Assembly (NCBI GenBank): GCA_018241025.1
Contig: JAFEEQ010000029.1
Location: 1 to 40,704 of the forward strand
Reading direction: 5' to 3'
Origin: Pseudomonadota bacterium
GTDB taxonomy: Bacteria > Pseudomonadota > Alphaproteobacteria > Micropepsales > Micropepsaceae
Length of the DNA: 40,704 bases
The translations under genes and the position numbers were made by a program. The notes under the pieces were generated by a model, which was given only the letters and a program-made list of their open reading frames with translations, did no database searches and had not been told where the DNA came from. Positions 16,054 through 24,923 of this stretch are shown here, one piece after another; position 1 is the stretch's first letter, and the number at the start of each line of letters is the position of its first letter.

Positions 16054-17208
16054 TCAGGCCGCGGACAGGTTCATCATGTCCTCGAAATTGCGGCGGTAGA
16101 ATTTGTCGACCGTGACCGCGCTGAGGCCTTCGAGAGTCTCGTCGAACTTGCGCACCGGGTCCTTGCCGCCTTCGGGATGGGGATAGTCGGACGAGAACAG
16201 GAAGAGTTCGTCGCCAGCATCGCGGATCATGGCGCCGACATCCTCGCCCGGGAACGGGGTGAAGCGGACCTGGCGGCGGATGTAATCGCTCGCCTTCAGC
16301 GACAGCGTGCCGACCTGCGGATCGGTCTTCCTGAACATGCGCTGGCCGGCGTCGAGCGAGCGCAGGAAATGCGGCACCCAGCCGGCGCCGAGTTCGATCG
16401 CCCCGCCCTTGAGGCCGGGGAAACGTTCGAAGACGCAGTCGAACACCATGGCGGAGAGGAACATCTGCGCCGCGAAGGAGATCGTCATGTAGTCCTTCAC
16501 GCGGAGATTCTCGCCGCCGCCGAGCCAGTCGGTCGGACGCGGCAGGCCATTGTTGTCGTAGGCCTTGGGCATCACCCGCGTGCCGCCGCCGATGTGCAGC
16601 ATGAAGGGCAAATTTAGCTCGACCATCGTCTGCCAGACCGGATCGAGATCGCCATGGCCGGGCGAGCGGTCGCCGGCGGGCGAGGCGTTGATCCAGATCG
16701 CCTTGTTGCCGAATTTGGCGGCGTTTCTGATTTCCTCGACCGCAAGTTCGGGTGTGTCGAGCGGGACGACGGCGATACCCATGAGGCGCGGATCGCCGGA
16801 ACAGAACTCGCCCATGGCACGATTGTGCGCACGGGCACCGCCATAGCGGAGCTTGGCGTCCTTCTCCGATGCGAACTGGGTCTGGGCGAAGGTCGAGAAG
16901 ACGAGCTGGCGAGCGAAGCCGAGATCGTCGAGCGCCTTGCGCCGGTCGTCCTTGTCGAAGGCGCCATAGGCGGCCCAGCCCTTGGAACCGCCGATGATGT
17001 TGGCACGCTGTTCGGCCACGAGGGTCTCATCGAGTCGCGCGGCCTGCGCCTTGCCGATCGCCTTCTCGGCCATCTTGCCGGCGCCGCCGAGTTTCAGGCC
17101 CGGAAGCGCGTCGCGAATATCGGGATCGGCATAGGTTTTCAGCCAGTCGAAAGTTTCCATGATGTGGCCGTCCGCGTCGCACATGATGCGCGTTCCGGCG
17201 TATCCCAT
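16054..17208 (-). CDS. Amidohydrolase/ACMSD-type decarboxylase family protein
   Basis: A 384-residue TIM-barrel metal-dependent hydrolase of the amidohydrolase_2 (ACMSD-like) family. CDADGHIMET at 10-19 is the first metal-binding strand, and LPFMLHIGGGTRV contains a further metal His. The last barrel strand, FLFSSDYPHPEGG, supplies the catalytic Asp. Relatives decarboxylate or hydrolyse aromatic ring-cleavage products. The substrate cannot be read. A GGAGG site lies just upstream of the ATG at 17208. The gene is divergent from fabI and 47 bases upstream of the three-gene hydrolase operon, with which it may be co-transcribed. Confidence 0.85.
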   Translation of the reverse strand: MGYAGTRIMCDADGHIMETFDWLKTYADPDIRDALPGLKLGGAGKMAEKAIGKAQAARLDETLVAEQRANIIGGSKGWAAYGAFDKDDRRKALDDLGFARQLVFSTFAQTQFASEKDAKLRYGGARAHNRAMGEFCSGDPRLMGIAVVPLDTPELAVEEIRNAAKFGNKAIWINASPAGDRSPGHGDLDPVWQTMVELNLPFMLHIGGGTRVMPKAYDNNGLPRPTDWLGGGENLRVKDYMTISFAAQMFLSAMVFDCVFERFPGLKGGAIELGAGWVPHFLRSLDAGQRMFRKTDPQVGTLSLKASDYIRRQVRFTPFPGEDVGAMIRDAGDELFLFSSDYPHPEGGKDPVRKFDETLEGLSAVTVDKFYRRNFEDMMNLSAA

Positions 17209-17371
17209 GACGTTTCCTCCCGAAGTCGTTGTTCTTATGAGTTCGAATTTTGGGTATGGACGGCCCGCAGGTCAACAGGATTGACGCTGGGTCAGCGATG
17301 CGCCTTGAAATCTCTGGTATTTACCGCCACAGAGAGGCGCCTTCGAACACCCCCCAGGGAGCGGCCGGACC

Positions 17372-18196
17372 ATGGCATTTGACGGACTCATGAAGGGCAA
17401 GCGCGGCCTCATCATGGGCGTTGCGAACAACCGTTCGATCGCCTGGGGCGTGGCCGAGGCCTTGCACAAGGCCGGCGCCGAACTCGCCTTCTCCTATCAG
17501 GGGGACGTGTTCAAGAAGCGCGTCGTGCCGCTGGTCGAGCCGCTGAAGCCGGCGGCGATGATCGATTGCGATGTCTCGAACCAGGGCTCGATCGATGCCG
17601 CCTTCGAAGAGCTGCGCAAGGTGTGGGATTCGATCGATTTTGTCGTGCACGCCATCGGCTTTTCCGACAAGGACCAGCTCGACGGCCGTTATGTCGACAC
17701 CACGCCGGAGAATTTCCGGATGACGATGGACATCTCCTGCTACTCGTTCACGGCCGTTGCGCAGCGGGCCGAGAAGATGATGCCGAATGGCGGCTCGATG
17801 GTGACGCTGACCTATTACGGCTCCGAGAAGGTTATGCCGCATTACAACGTGATGGGCGTGGCGAAAGCGGCGCTCGAAGCGAGCGTGCGCTATCTCGCCG
17901 AGGATCTCGGCAAGAAGGCGATCCGCGTGAACTCGATCTCGGCAGGGCCGATCAAGACTCTGGCCGCGAGCGGCATCGGCGACTTCCGCTATATCCTGAA
18001 GTGGAACGAGTACAATTCACCGCTGCGCCGCAACGTGACGATCGAAGAAGTCGGCAATTCGGCACTCTATCTTCTGTCGGACATGGGCAAGGCGGTGACT
18101 GGCGAGAACCTTCACGTCGATGCCGGCTATCACGTCGTCGGCATGAAGGCGGTCGATGCGCCGGACATGACGGTCTCGAAGGGCGATGGGGCTTAA
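17372..18196 (+). CDS. fabI: Enoyl-[acyl-carrier-protein] reductase (NADH)
   Basis: Catalyses the last reduction of each fatty-acid elongation cycle. 274 residues. The cofactor loop GVANNRSIAWG is at 16-26. The catalytic triad sits at Tyr148, Tyr158 and Lys165 in TYYGSEKVMPHYNVMGVAK, matching E. coli Tyr146, Tyr156 and Lys163 with an offset of two. IKTLAASGIGDF is the substrate-binding loop. The start has a GGAG site a short distance upstream. Its 3' end overlaps the next gene by 11 bases, so the two are probably co-translated. FabI is the target of triclosan-type inhibitors; no resistance substitution is evident by eye. Confidence 0.95.
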   Translation: MAFDGLMKGKRGLIMGVANNRSIAWGVAEALHKAGAELAFSYQGDVFKKRVVPLVEPLKPAAMIDCDVSNQGSIDAAFEELRKVWDSIDFVVHAIGFSDKDQLDGRYVDTTPENFRMTMDISCYSFTAVAQRAEKMMPNGGSMVTLTYYGSEKVMPHYNVMGVAKAALEASVRYLAEDLGKKAIRVNSISAGPIKTLAASGIGDFRYILKWNEYNSPLRRNVTIEEVGNSALYLLSDMGKAVTGENLHVDAGYHVVGMKAVDAPDMTVSKGDGA

Positions 18197-18791
18197 GCTC
18201 CCGGACGGCATTACGCTCTATTTCGCGCGCCACGGTCAGACCGAGGCGAATGCCAGCGGCACACTGCAAGGCCATACGCGCGATACGCCGCTGACGCCGA
18301 AGGGCGAGGAACAGGCGCGCGATGTCGGCAAGGCGCTGCTCAAATACGTCCGCGATCCGCTCGATTGGGTGTGCAACCCCCTGCCCCGCGCCCGCGCGAC
18401 GATGGAGATCGCGCGCGCAACATACGGCCTGCCGCCGGAAGGCTTTCGCATCGAAGAGCGGCTGATCGAGATCAACATGGGGAACTGGGAAGGACTGACG
18501 CATGATGAGGTCAAAGCGCGCTTTCCTGGCGCCTTCGAAGCGCGCAGCAAGGACAAGTGGAACTGGCGCGGGACGGACGGGTTCGAAAGCTATGCCGATG
18601 TCGCCATCCGCGCGGAAGATTTTGTGGCCGGGCTGACGCGCGACACCTTCGCAATGACGCATGGCGCCTTCAGCCGCATCCTGCGCGGGCTGTTCGCCGA
18701 TATCGGCTGGAAGGGCATATCCGAACTGGGCGAGCCGCAGGGCTGCGTGTTTCGGGTACGTGGTAGCCTCGTCGAGCGACTCGACGAGTGA
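18186..18791 (+). CDS. Histidine phosphatase (phosphoglycerate-mutase-like), copy 1
   Basis: A 201-residue member of the histidine phosphatase superfamily. The phospho-acceptor is His16 in LYFARHGQTEANASG. NPLPRARATMEIA carries the second arginine, MGNWEGLTHDE the acid-containing strand, and MTHGAFSRIL the second histidine. All catalytic elements are present, so it is likely active; the substrate is not visible. It overlaps the end of fabI by 11 bases and is followed, 7 bases on, by a second histidine phosphatase. The pair shares only about the general fold, so they are not a very recent duplication. Confidence 0.88.
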   Translation: MGLKLPDGITLYFARHGQTEANASGTLQGHTRDTPLTPKGEEQARDVGKALLKYVRDPLDWVCNPLPRARATMEIARATYGLPPEGFRIEERLIEINMGNWEGLTHDEVKARFPGAFEARSKDKWNWRGTDGFESYADVAIRAEDFVAGLTRDTFAMTHGAFSRILRGLFADIGWKGISELGEPQGCVFRVRGSLVERLDE

Positions 18792-18798
18792 CGGCATC

Positions 18799-19380
18799 AT
18801 GGGCTTCCGCGATCTGACCCTCTATGTCGTCCGTCACGGCGAGTGCGAACACAATGCTGCCGGCTGGGCGGCGGGGCATGATGACTCGCCCTTAACGGCA
18901 AAAGGCCTCGAGCATGCGCGCGGCAAGGGCCGTGTGCTGGCCGAGATCGCCGATCTGTCGACGCTCGATTTTTATGCCTCGTCGCTGCATCGGGCGTGCA
19001 CGACAATGGAATTGCTGCGCGAGGCGGCGGGGCTGCCCACAAGCGGCTATCGTGCCGACCGGCGGCTGATGGAAGGCAATATCGGGGCGCACTCGCGCCT
19101 GCCGGCAACGGAGATGCTGCGCTATCCGATGGAGTCGGTGGACCAGTGGCACTATGTCCATCCCGAGGGTGAGAGCGTGGCGGATGTCCATGCCCGCGTC
19201 GGCCGGTTCCTGGAGACGCTCACGCGCGACAGCGTGCTCGTGAGCCATGCGCTGACCAGCCTCGTGATCCGGGCTCACTATCTGAACCTTTCGCCCGAGC
19301 AGGCGATACGCTACCACATGCCCAATGCCGGCATTCTGCGACTGTCGATGGGGACGGAAGCGCTGTTCGGCCACGAGTAG
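18799..19380 (+). CDS. Histidine phosphatase (phosphoglycerate-mutase-like), copy 2
   Basis: A 193-residue histidine phosphatase. His13 is in VVRHGECEHN, where the usual Thr/Gln after RHG is replaced by Glu-Cys. SSLHRACTTMELL supplies the second arginine, and LVSHALTSLVIR the second histidine. The start at 18799 begins the conserved strand directly; the 46-codon in-frame upstream stretch overlaps the previous gene and is dropped. It lies between copy 1 and aroC with gaps of 7 and 13 bases, so it is in the fabI-aroC transcription unit. The substrate is unknown. Confidence 0.85.
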   Translation: MGFRDLTLYVVRHGECEHNAAGWAAGHDDSPLTAKGLEHARGKGRVLAEIADLSTLDFYASSLHRACTTMELLREAAGLPTSGYRADRRLMEGNIGAHSRLPATEMLRYPMESVDQWHYVHPEGESVADVHARVGRFLETLTRDSVLVSHALTSLVIRAHYLNLSPEQAIRYHMPNAGILRLSMGTEALFGHE

Positions 19381-19393
19381 TTAAGCCGTAGCC

Positions 19394-20494
19394 ATGTCGC
19401 ACAACACCTTCGGTCACCTGTTCCGGGTCACGACCTTCGGCGAGAGCCACGGGCCGGCGATCGGCTGTGTTGTGGATGGCTGCCCGCCCGGCATCGCGCT
19501 GAGCGAAGCTGATATCCAGGGCGACCTCGACAAGCGGCGTCCGGGGACGAGCAAATTCGTCACCCAGCGGCAGGAACCGGATGCGGTGAAGATCCTCTCC
19601 GGCGTGTTCCAGGACGAGCGCATGCCGGCGCAGGTGACGACGGGCACGCCGATCGCGCTGCTGATCGAGAATATCGATCAGCGCTCGAAGGATTACGGCG
19701 AGATCCGCGACAAGTTCCGGCCCGGCCATGCCGACTACACCTATCTGGCGAAATATGGCGTGCGCGATTATCGCGGTGGCGGGCGGCAGAGCGCGCGCGA
19801 GACCGCGAGCAGGGTCGCCGCCGGCGCGGTGGCGAAGAAGGTGCTGGCGTCGCTCTATCCGGGCATGAGCATTCGCGGCGCGATGGTGCAGATGGGGACG
19901 AAGACCATCGACCGCGCGAGCTGGGATTGGGCAGAGGTTGCGAACAATCCGTTTTTCTGCCCCGATGCGAGCGCGGTCGCTCCGTGGACGGAATATCTCG
20001 AAGGCGTGCGCAAGGCCGGGTCTTCGGTCGGCGCGGTGATCGAGGTTGTGGCGGAGGGCTTTCCCGCCGGGCTCGGCGCGCCGATCTATGCCAAGCTCGA
20101 TGGCGACCTTGCCGCAGCGATGATGAGCATCAATGCGGTGAAAGGCGTCGAGATCGGCGACGGCTTCGCCGCGGCGGCGCTGACCGGCGAGGAGAACGCC
20201 GACGAGATGCGTGCCGGCAACGACGGCAAGCCGCGCTTCCTCGCCAACCATGCGGGCGGAATCCTGGGCGGCATTTCGACGGGACAGCCGATCGTCTGCC
20301 GCTTCGCGGTGAAGCCGACGTCGTCGATCCTCAATCCGCGGTTGACTGTCGATGTGAACAATGTCGAGACCGACATCGTCACCAAGGGCCGCCACGATCC
20401 CTGCGTCGGTATCCGCGCGGTGCCGGTGGGCGAGGCGATGATGGCGTGCGTGCTGGCCGATCATGCGCTCAGACACAGGGCGCAAAACGGGTAG
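19394..20494 (+). CDS. aroC: Chorismate synthase
   Basis: Converts 5-enolpyruvylshikimate-3-phosphate to chorismate with reduced FMN, the last common step of aromatic amino-acid synthesis. 366 residues, normal length. Visible signatures are the N-terminal [19 protein letters not shown], the FMN-site [34 protein letters not shown], and [17 protein letters not shown]. The ATG at 19394 starts the canonical N-terminus. It follows a histidine phosphatase gene by 13 bases and precedes a TPR-like oxygenase gene by 6. Confidence 0.97.
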   Translation: MSHNTFGHLFRVTTFGESHGPAIGCVVDGCPPGIALSEADIQGDLDKRRPGTSKFVTQRQEPDAVKILSGVFQDERMPAQVTTGTPIALLIENIDQRSKDYGEIRDKFRPGHADYTYLAKYGVRDYRGGGRQSARETASRVAAGAVAKKVLASLYPGMSIRGAMVQMGTKTIDRASWDWAEVANNPFFCPDASAVAPWTEYLEGVRKAGSSVGAVIEVVAEGFPAGLGAPIYAKLDGDLAAAMMSINAVKGVEIGDGFAAAALTGEENADEMRAGNDGKPRFLANHAGGILGGISTGQPIVCRFAVKPTSSILNPRLTVDVNNVETDIVTKGRHDPCVGIRAVPVGEAMMACVLADHALRHRAQNG

Positions 20495-20500
20495 AGGCGC

Positions 20501-21640
20501 ATGGACTGGACCTTGCCCGCCAACCGCGCAAGCGTGCCGCGCGGCAAGGCCATCGCCAATCTCGAAGCCATGGTCGCCGCGCAGCCCGGACGCTTCGAGC
20601 CGCGGCTGATGCTGGCGCGGCTGCTGATCGACGCCAACCGAACGGACGAGGTCGCCCGCGTTCTGGCCGCGCCGCCGCCGGAGCACGCCGGTCAGGCGGC
20701 GCTTCTGCGTGGACGGGCCTTGCGTTATCTGGATCAGGCCGCAGAAGCGGTCGCCGACCTACACCTAGCCGTCGGCCTGGGCGTCATGGAGGCACAGAGC
20801 GATCTGGCGCAGGCGTTGGCGCAATGCGGCCGGGCCGATGAAGCACTCGCGACGGCGCGCAACCGTCTCGCCGCCGCGCCGGCCGACATCGCCTGCCTTC
20901 GGATCGCGGGCGCGATCATGATGGCGTGCGGCCTCTATGACGAGGCGGGCGCGCTGTGCCGCGAGTTGTGGTCACGCGGCGTACGTCACGCGCAGCTCGT
21001 CTGGACGATGGCGTTCGCCGCGCGCGCCGCAGGAGATGCGCAAACCGCCGAGGCGCTGCTCGCGCCCGCGCCCTGGTTCGCGCAAACCCGGCTCGATATC
21101 GACAACGATGCGCTGGCGCGCGAAATCCTGAACGACGCGACGCTGGCGGCCTCGCAAGACTACAAGCCGACTGAAGGCCATGTTCTGCGGATCGATGATT
21201 TCGATCGCTCGCATGGGCAGGCGGCGTGCGCGCTGCACGCCGCGGTGCGCATTGCGATCGAAGGCTATCGTGCCGAGCGCACAAGCCATGGCGATCATCC
21301 GCTGATCGCGGGTTGGCCCGAACGGCTCTCACTCGCATCCTGGGCGCTGGCGATGACCGATGACGGTTTCGAGAATTGGCACATCCACGGAAGTTCGTGG
21401 CTCAGCGCGGTCTACTATGTGCGCAATCCGGCGCGCGACCTTCCGGATCGCGCCGGCCATATCGGCTTTAGCGCCCTGCCCGCCATGGCGAAGATGCCTG
21501 GCTGCGACATCGAACAGTGGACGATAGCGCCCGAGCCCGGCCTGCTGATCCTCTTCCCGTCATGGTATGCGCACCGTACCTGGCCGACAGGCATCGCCGC
21601 CGAGCGCATCTCCGTCGCCTTCAATGCGATGCCGGGCTGA
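20501..21640 (+). CDS. Helical-repeat protein with a C-terminal 2OG-Fe(II) oxygenase domain
   Basis: A 379-residue protein. Residues 15-190 are Ala/Leu-rich helix pairs of TPR-like character (LMLARLLIDANRTDEVARVL, DEALATARNRLAAAPADI). The C-terminal third fits the putative 2OG-Fe(II) oxygenase family. The iron ligands are probably in NWHIHGSSWLSAVYYV (His294/His296) and LILFPSWYAHRTWP (His358), with the 2OG-anchoring arginine Arg369 in ERISVAFN. The repeats probably dock a protein substrate. The start lies 6 bases after aroC. The target and reaction are unknown. Confidence 0.8.
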   Translation: MDWTLPANRASVPRGKAIANLEAMVAAQPGRFEPRLMLARLLIDANRTDEVARVLAAPPPEHAGQAALLRGRALRYLDQAAEAVADLHLAVGLGVMEAQSDLAQALAQCGRADEALATARNRLAAAPADIACLRIAGAIMMACGLYDEAGALCRELWSRGVRHAQLVWTMAFAARAAGDAQTAEALLAPAPWFAQTRLDIDNDALAREILNDATLAASQDYKPTEGHVLRIDDFDRSHGQAACALHAAVRIAIEGYRAERTSHGDHPLIAGWPERLSLASWALAMTDDGFENWHIHGSSWLSAVYYVRNPARDLPDRAGHIGFSALPAMAKMPGCDIEQWTIAPEPGLLILFPSWYAHRTWPTGIAAERISVAFNAMPG

Positions 21641-22096
21641 TCAGGAATATGCCCTCGCCTCGGACGAGCCACTGCTTCGCAATGGCCTGACGACAGGACG
21701 AAGGCACGACGAGCCGCGGCGCAAATCCAAGCCTGCGCGGCGCGTCACCATTGGCGTGGAAACGAATTCGACGTCGTCACGAAAGGTAAATGTTGCCTTC
21801 CGGGTGAATGCCGTCGCTGCTCTCGGCGTCGCGCGCCGTCAGGACAAAGATCTGCGGGCACGACCAGATCTCCCGGCGCACCTCACGGCAATCCTGTGCA
21901 TCAACCGCTTGCGGCATGTCCATTTCCCTCAGAGCCCCGAAAATTTCCCACGAACAGTATCAGCGATGCCCGAGCGGCGCGCGCTGGTCAAGCGCGCAGG
22001 ATGTTGACGAAAATCGGTCGGCACACGCAAATCTTCCGCTCTCCGTCTTGCCTGCTGTACGGCAGGCCGGCGAGATGCGGCCGGAATCGGCGTGTT
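21641..22096. other. 456-base gap with no confident gene
   Basis: Between the 2OG-oxygenase gene and the C13 peptidase gene (convergent). No long ORF in a plausible frame, no terminator with a T-run, and no recognisable repeat. The composition is slightly more AT-rich than the flanking genes. One short minus-strand ORF with a ribosome binding site is listed separately. Confidence 0.5.
21777..21923 (-). CDS. Possible 48-residue small protein
   Basis: An ATG with GAGGGAA about four bases upstream opens a 48-codon frame ending in TGA. The peptide starts MDMPQAVDAQDCREVRREIW and ends in HPEGNIYLS. It contains two cysteines (12 and 22) and no hydrophobic segment. The start signal is good and the amino-acid mix looks protein-like, but the frame is short and nothing in it is recognisable. 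It may also be a fragment of an older gene. Confidence 0.3.
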   Translation of the reverse strand: MDMPQAVDAQDCREVRREIWSCPQIFVLTARDAESSDGIHPEGNIYLS

Positions 22097-22828
22097 TCAA
22101 TGCCACGCGAGGATGTCCCGGCCCAGGGATTGACCAATGGCGAGCTGCGGCTCGGAGGGATAGGCGTGAATCTGCGCTTCCTTGCGGCTAACGCAGGCGC
22201 GCACGGCATCGGCGAGCGCCGGAAAGTCGCTGACATTGCCGACGGAATCCAGCCAGCAATTGTCGAAGAAGGTGTAGCGGTCGTTGTCGCCGCAGCCGAA
22301 CGAGGTGCGATCTGGCCGCGCCGCGGTCATCACGAAACGGTTGGGGCCTTTCAGTGCGTCAACGAAAACTCCGGAGAAGCAGGCAACCACGAACACGACC
22401 GTCGGGCGACTGCCGCAGGCATTGTCGAGCATGGTCGAGAGTTCGCGTGGCGCCAGGAGGCCTTCGTTCAGCACCATGCCGTCAGGCGAGCCGTGCGAGG
22501 TGAGATAGACGAAGCATCCGCCAGTGGTGCGGTTGGAGAGGTCCCACAGATCGTTGGCCAGTGTCTGGTTGTCGGAATGCTCCGTACCCGGATGCTTGTC
22601 CGACCGGACCGAGAACTGAAGGATATTGCCTGGCGAAAATCCCATCCTCACAAGGTCCGCAGCGACGTCGCGGCGACCGTTGTCGAAGACTTCCGATGGC
22701 GCACCGGAATGCGAATGCCAGTCACCGGCGACCACGATGGCGGCCCAATCAGAAAACCCAGCCGCAGCGGCCGGAAGACAGATCAGAGCCGCACAGACCG
22801 CGGCCAACACGGCAGATAAAACCCGCAT
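22097..22828 (-). CDS. Exported C13 (legumain-like) cysteine peptidase
   Basis: A 243-residue protein with a signal peptide (cleavage near AAAAG, about residue 23) and a caspase-like fold of peptidase family C13. The catalytic His112 is in VYLTSHGSPDG and the nucleophile Cys150 in VVFVVACFSGVF, each after the expected hydrophobic strand. WAAIVVAGDWHSHSGAPSEVFDN is the first strand and loop. Further cysteines at 105, 138, 179, 191 and 212 could form disulfides in the periplasm. Bacterial members are mostly uncharacterised; relatives in eukaryotes are legumain and the GPI-transamidase subunit. It seems to be a single-gene unit. Confidence 0.85.
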   Translation of the reverse strand: MRVLSAVLAAVCAALICLPAAAAGFSDWAAIVVAGDWHSHSGAPSEVFDNGRRDVAADLVRMGFSPGNILQFSVRSDKHPGTEHSDNQTLANDLWDLSNRTTGGCFVYLTSHGSPDGMVLNEGLLAPRELSTMLDNACGSRPTVVFVVACFSGVFVDALKGPNRFVMTAARPDRTSFGCGDNDRYTFFDNCWLDSVGNVSDFPALADAVRACVSRKEAQIHAYPSEPQLAIGQSLGRDILAWH

Positions 22829-22866
22829 GAAGCCCCCACCCCCGCCGCTTCGAAATCCACATCCGG

Positions 22867-23913
22867 TCAGGGACGCTCGAAGGCAGCAACCAGTTCAATA
22901 TGCGACGACCAGAGGAATTGGTCCACCGGAACGACGGTGCTGATGCGGTAGCCGCCGTCAACGAGGATGCGGGCGTCGCGGGCAAAGCTTTGTGCATCGC
23001 AGGAGACATAGGCGATGCGCGGCACCTTCGAGCGCGCAAGTTCGCGCGCCTGAGCCTCGGCGCCGGCGCGCGGCGGATCCAGGACGACGGCACCGAATTT
23101 GGCGAGTTCGACCGCTGCCAGCGGCACCTTGAAAAGATCGCGGCGCTCGATGGTGACCGGCTTGAGACCTGAGGTGGCGCGCGCAGCGGCAGCGAGCGCC
23201 TCCAGCGCGGGCACATCGCGCTCGACGCCATGCACCCTCGCCTTCTCGGCGAGTGTCAGGGCAAAGGTGCCCACACCGCAGAAGAGATCGGCAACAGCCT
23301 TTGCCTTTCCGACGGCGGCGCGCACCTGTTTGCGCAATATTTCCTCGCCCTCGACGCTTGGCTGAAGAAAGGCTTCCGACGGCAGACTCACTCCGGCTTT
23401 GCCGAAGCGCACGATTGGCTGCGCGGCACCGAGCACCAATGAGCCGTTCCACAGAACGCGAACCGCGCCGAGCGACGCCAGCAGGCGGGTCAACGCCGGC
23501 TGATACTTCCGGCTGGCGCGGAAAGCGACGTCCAGACCGTTATCGCAAAGTGTAACATGTGCCTCGGCGTGCTCGCCCGGCGCCAGAATGGCGCTCATCG
23601 CCTCGCGCAGGCGCGGCACGAGCGCGACGAGCGCCGGCACGAGCACGCGGCACTCCTGCATGTCGACGACCGCATGCGATTTAAGGCCATGAAATCCGAC
23701 TTCGACGGCGTCGCCGTGGCGGACGATCTTGAACACGGCGCGGCGGCGCGTTTCCGGCGGCACAGCAACGATCTCGCCAACTTCGGCGGCAACACCGGCA
23801 TTTATCAGTGCACGGACGACGACTTCGCGTTTGGCCGCGCGGTAGTCGGCCTCCAGCATGTCCTGCATCGTGCAGCCGCCACAGCTTCCGACGTGACGGC
23901 AGAGTGCGCTCAC
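22867..23913 (-). CDS. rlmD: RumA/RlmD-type 23S rRNA (uracil-5-)-methyltransferase
   Basis: A 348-residue SAM-dependent RNA m5U methyltransferase. The iron-sulfur cluster cysteines are Cys5, Cys11, Cys14 (CRHVGSCGGC) and Cys88. The SAM motif is ADLFCGVGTFALTLA. DPPRAGAEAQ and the catalytic Cys305 in YVSCDAQSFARD complete the active site. No N-terminal TRAM domain is present, as is common in alphaproteobacteria. The start at 23913 overlaps the tlyA stop by 4 bases. The exact target uridine cannot be told from sequence alone. Confidence 0.85.
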   Translation of the reverse strand: MSALCRHVGSCGGCTMQDMLEADYRAAKREVVVRALINAGVAAEVGEIVAVPPETRRRAVFKIVRHGDAVEVGFHGLKSHAVVDMQECRVLVPALVALVPRLREAMSAILAPGEHAEAHVTLCDNGLDVAFRASRKYQPALTRLLASLGAVRVLWNGSLVLGAAQPIVRFGKAGVSLPSEAFLQPSVEGEEILRKQVRAAVGKAKAVADLFCGVGTFALTLAEKARVHGVERDVPALEALAAAARATSGLKPVTIERRDLFKVPLAAVELAKFGAVVLDPPRAGAEAQARELARSKVPRIAYVSCDAQSFARDARILVDGGYRISTVVPVDQFLWSSHIELVAAFERP

Positions 23914-24665
23914 GCTTTGCGGGCCGCGACGAGATATTCGCGATTTCCGTCGCCGCCTTCGATCGGGCTTTCCATGTGGCCGAGGATACTCCAGCCGGCC
24001 TGGTCCTCGATCCAGCTCGCGACGTCGGTGACGGCGGTTTCGCGCGCGGCGGCATCGCGCACCACGCCGCCCTTGCCGATGGCGAAGCGTCCGACCTCGA
24101 ATTGCGGCTTGACGAGCGCGATCAGCCAGGCGCCCGGCGCGGCGAGCGCAAGCGCCGGCGGCAGCGCGAGGCGCAGGCCGATGAAGCTGACATCGACGAC
24201 GACGGCGCCGGGCGCTTCGAGCAATTCATTGCGCGAGAGATCACGGGCGTTGACGCCTTCCCAGGAGACAACGCGCGGATCGCTGCTCACGGTCGGATGC
24301 ATCTGGGCGTGGCCGACATCGATGGCGTAGACGCGCGCCGCGCCGCGCTCGAGCAGCACCTGGGTGAAGCCGCCGGTCGAGGCGCCGACATCGAGGCCGA
24401 TGAGATCCTGCGGCGAAAGGCCGAAGTGATCGAGCGCCGCGACGAGCTTGAGCGCGCCGCGCGAGACGTAAGGATGCGGCGCGACGTATTCGATCTGGGC
24501 GTTGGGATCGAGGGTGCGCGAGGGCTTGCTCATCACCTCACCATCGACCTTCAGCCGGCCGGAGCGGATCGCCGATTGCGCCTCGGTCCGGCTCTTGGCG
24601 TAGCCGTTGCGGACCAGGAAGACATCGGCGCGGAGATCGTCGTCATTGGCGGATGGCATGTTCAT
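23910..24665 (-). CDS. tlyA: TlyA-family rRNA 2'-O-methyltransferase (hemolysin-A type)
   Basis: A 251-residue protein with an N-terminal S4 RNA-binding domain (RADVFLVRNGYAKSRTEAQS.., about 12-60) and an FtsJ-like methyltransferase (LDVGASTGGFTQVLLERGA, then VDVSFIGLRLALP and ALVKPQFEVG). Family members methylate ribosomal RNA. In many alphaproteobacteria the gene follows dxs directly. Here 258 bases without a clear gene plus one extra ORF lie between them. It overlaps the next gene by 4 bases. Confidence 0.9.
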   Translation of the reverse strand: MNMPSANDDDLRADVFLVRNGYAKSRTEAQSAIRSGRLKVDGEVMSKPSRTLDPNAQIEYVAPHPYVSRGALKLVAALDHFGLSPQDLIGLDVGASTGGFTQVLLERGAARVYAIDVGHAQMHPTVSSDPRVVSWEGVNARDLSRNELLEAPGAVVVDVSFIGLRLALPPALALAAPGAWLIALVKPQFEVGRFAIGKGGVVRDAAARETAVTDVASWIEDQAGWSILGHMESPIEGGDGNREYLVAARKA

Positions 24666-24923
24666 ATCCCAGCTCGTCGCTCAACGCAGCGTGCCGCCAT
24701 CCCAAGAAGCACACCGCCGGATTGTCGATCGCCCGGCCCCCGCCGGTACGGACTCAAGAATGCCGATGCAGGCTGCCCGCGTCCAGCCTCATGCAGGTAT
24801 CATTCGATAGGCGACGGGCGCGCGGGACGATAGTAGGAACTTCTGTGATGCGACCATGCGGGCCTGAAGCCTATTAACACCTGGTGCAGTACCACTGCCA
24901 GCAAACGACGCGCTCCCCAGGCG

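Noticed and set aside
23910..24665. Haemolysin toxin
   Set aside because: The TlyA name is historical; S4 plus FtsJ domains show an rRNA methyltransferase.
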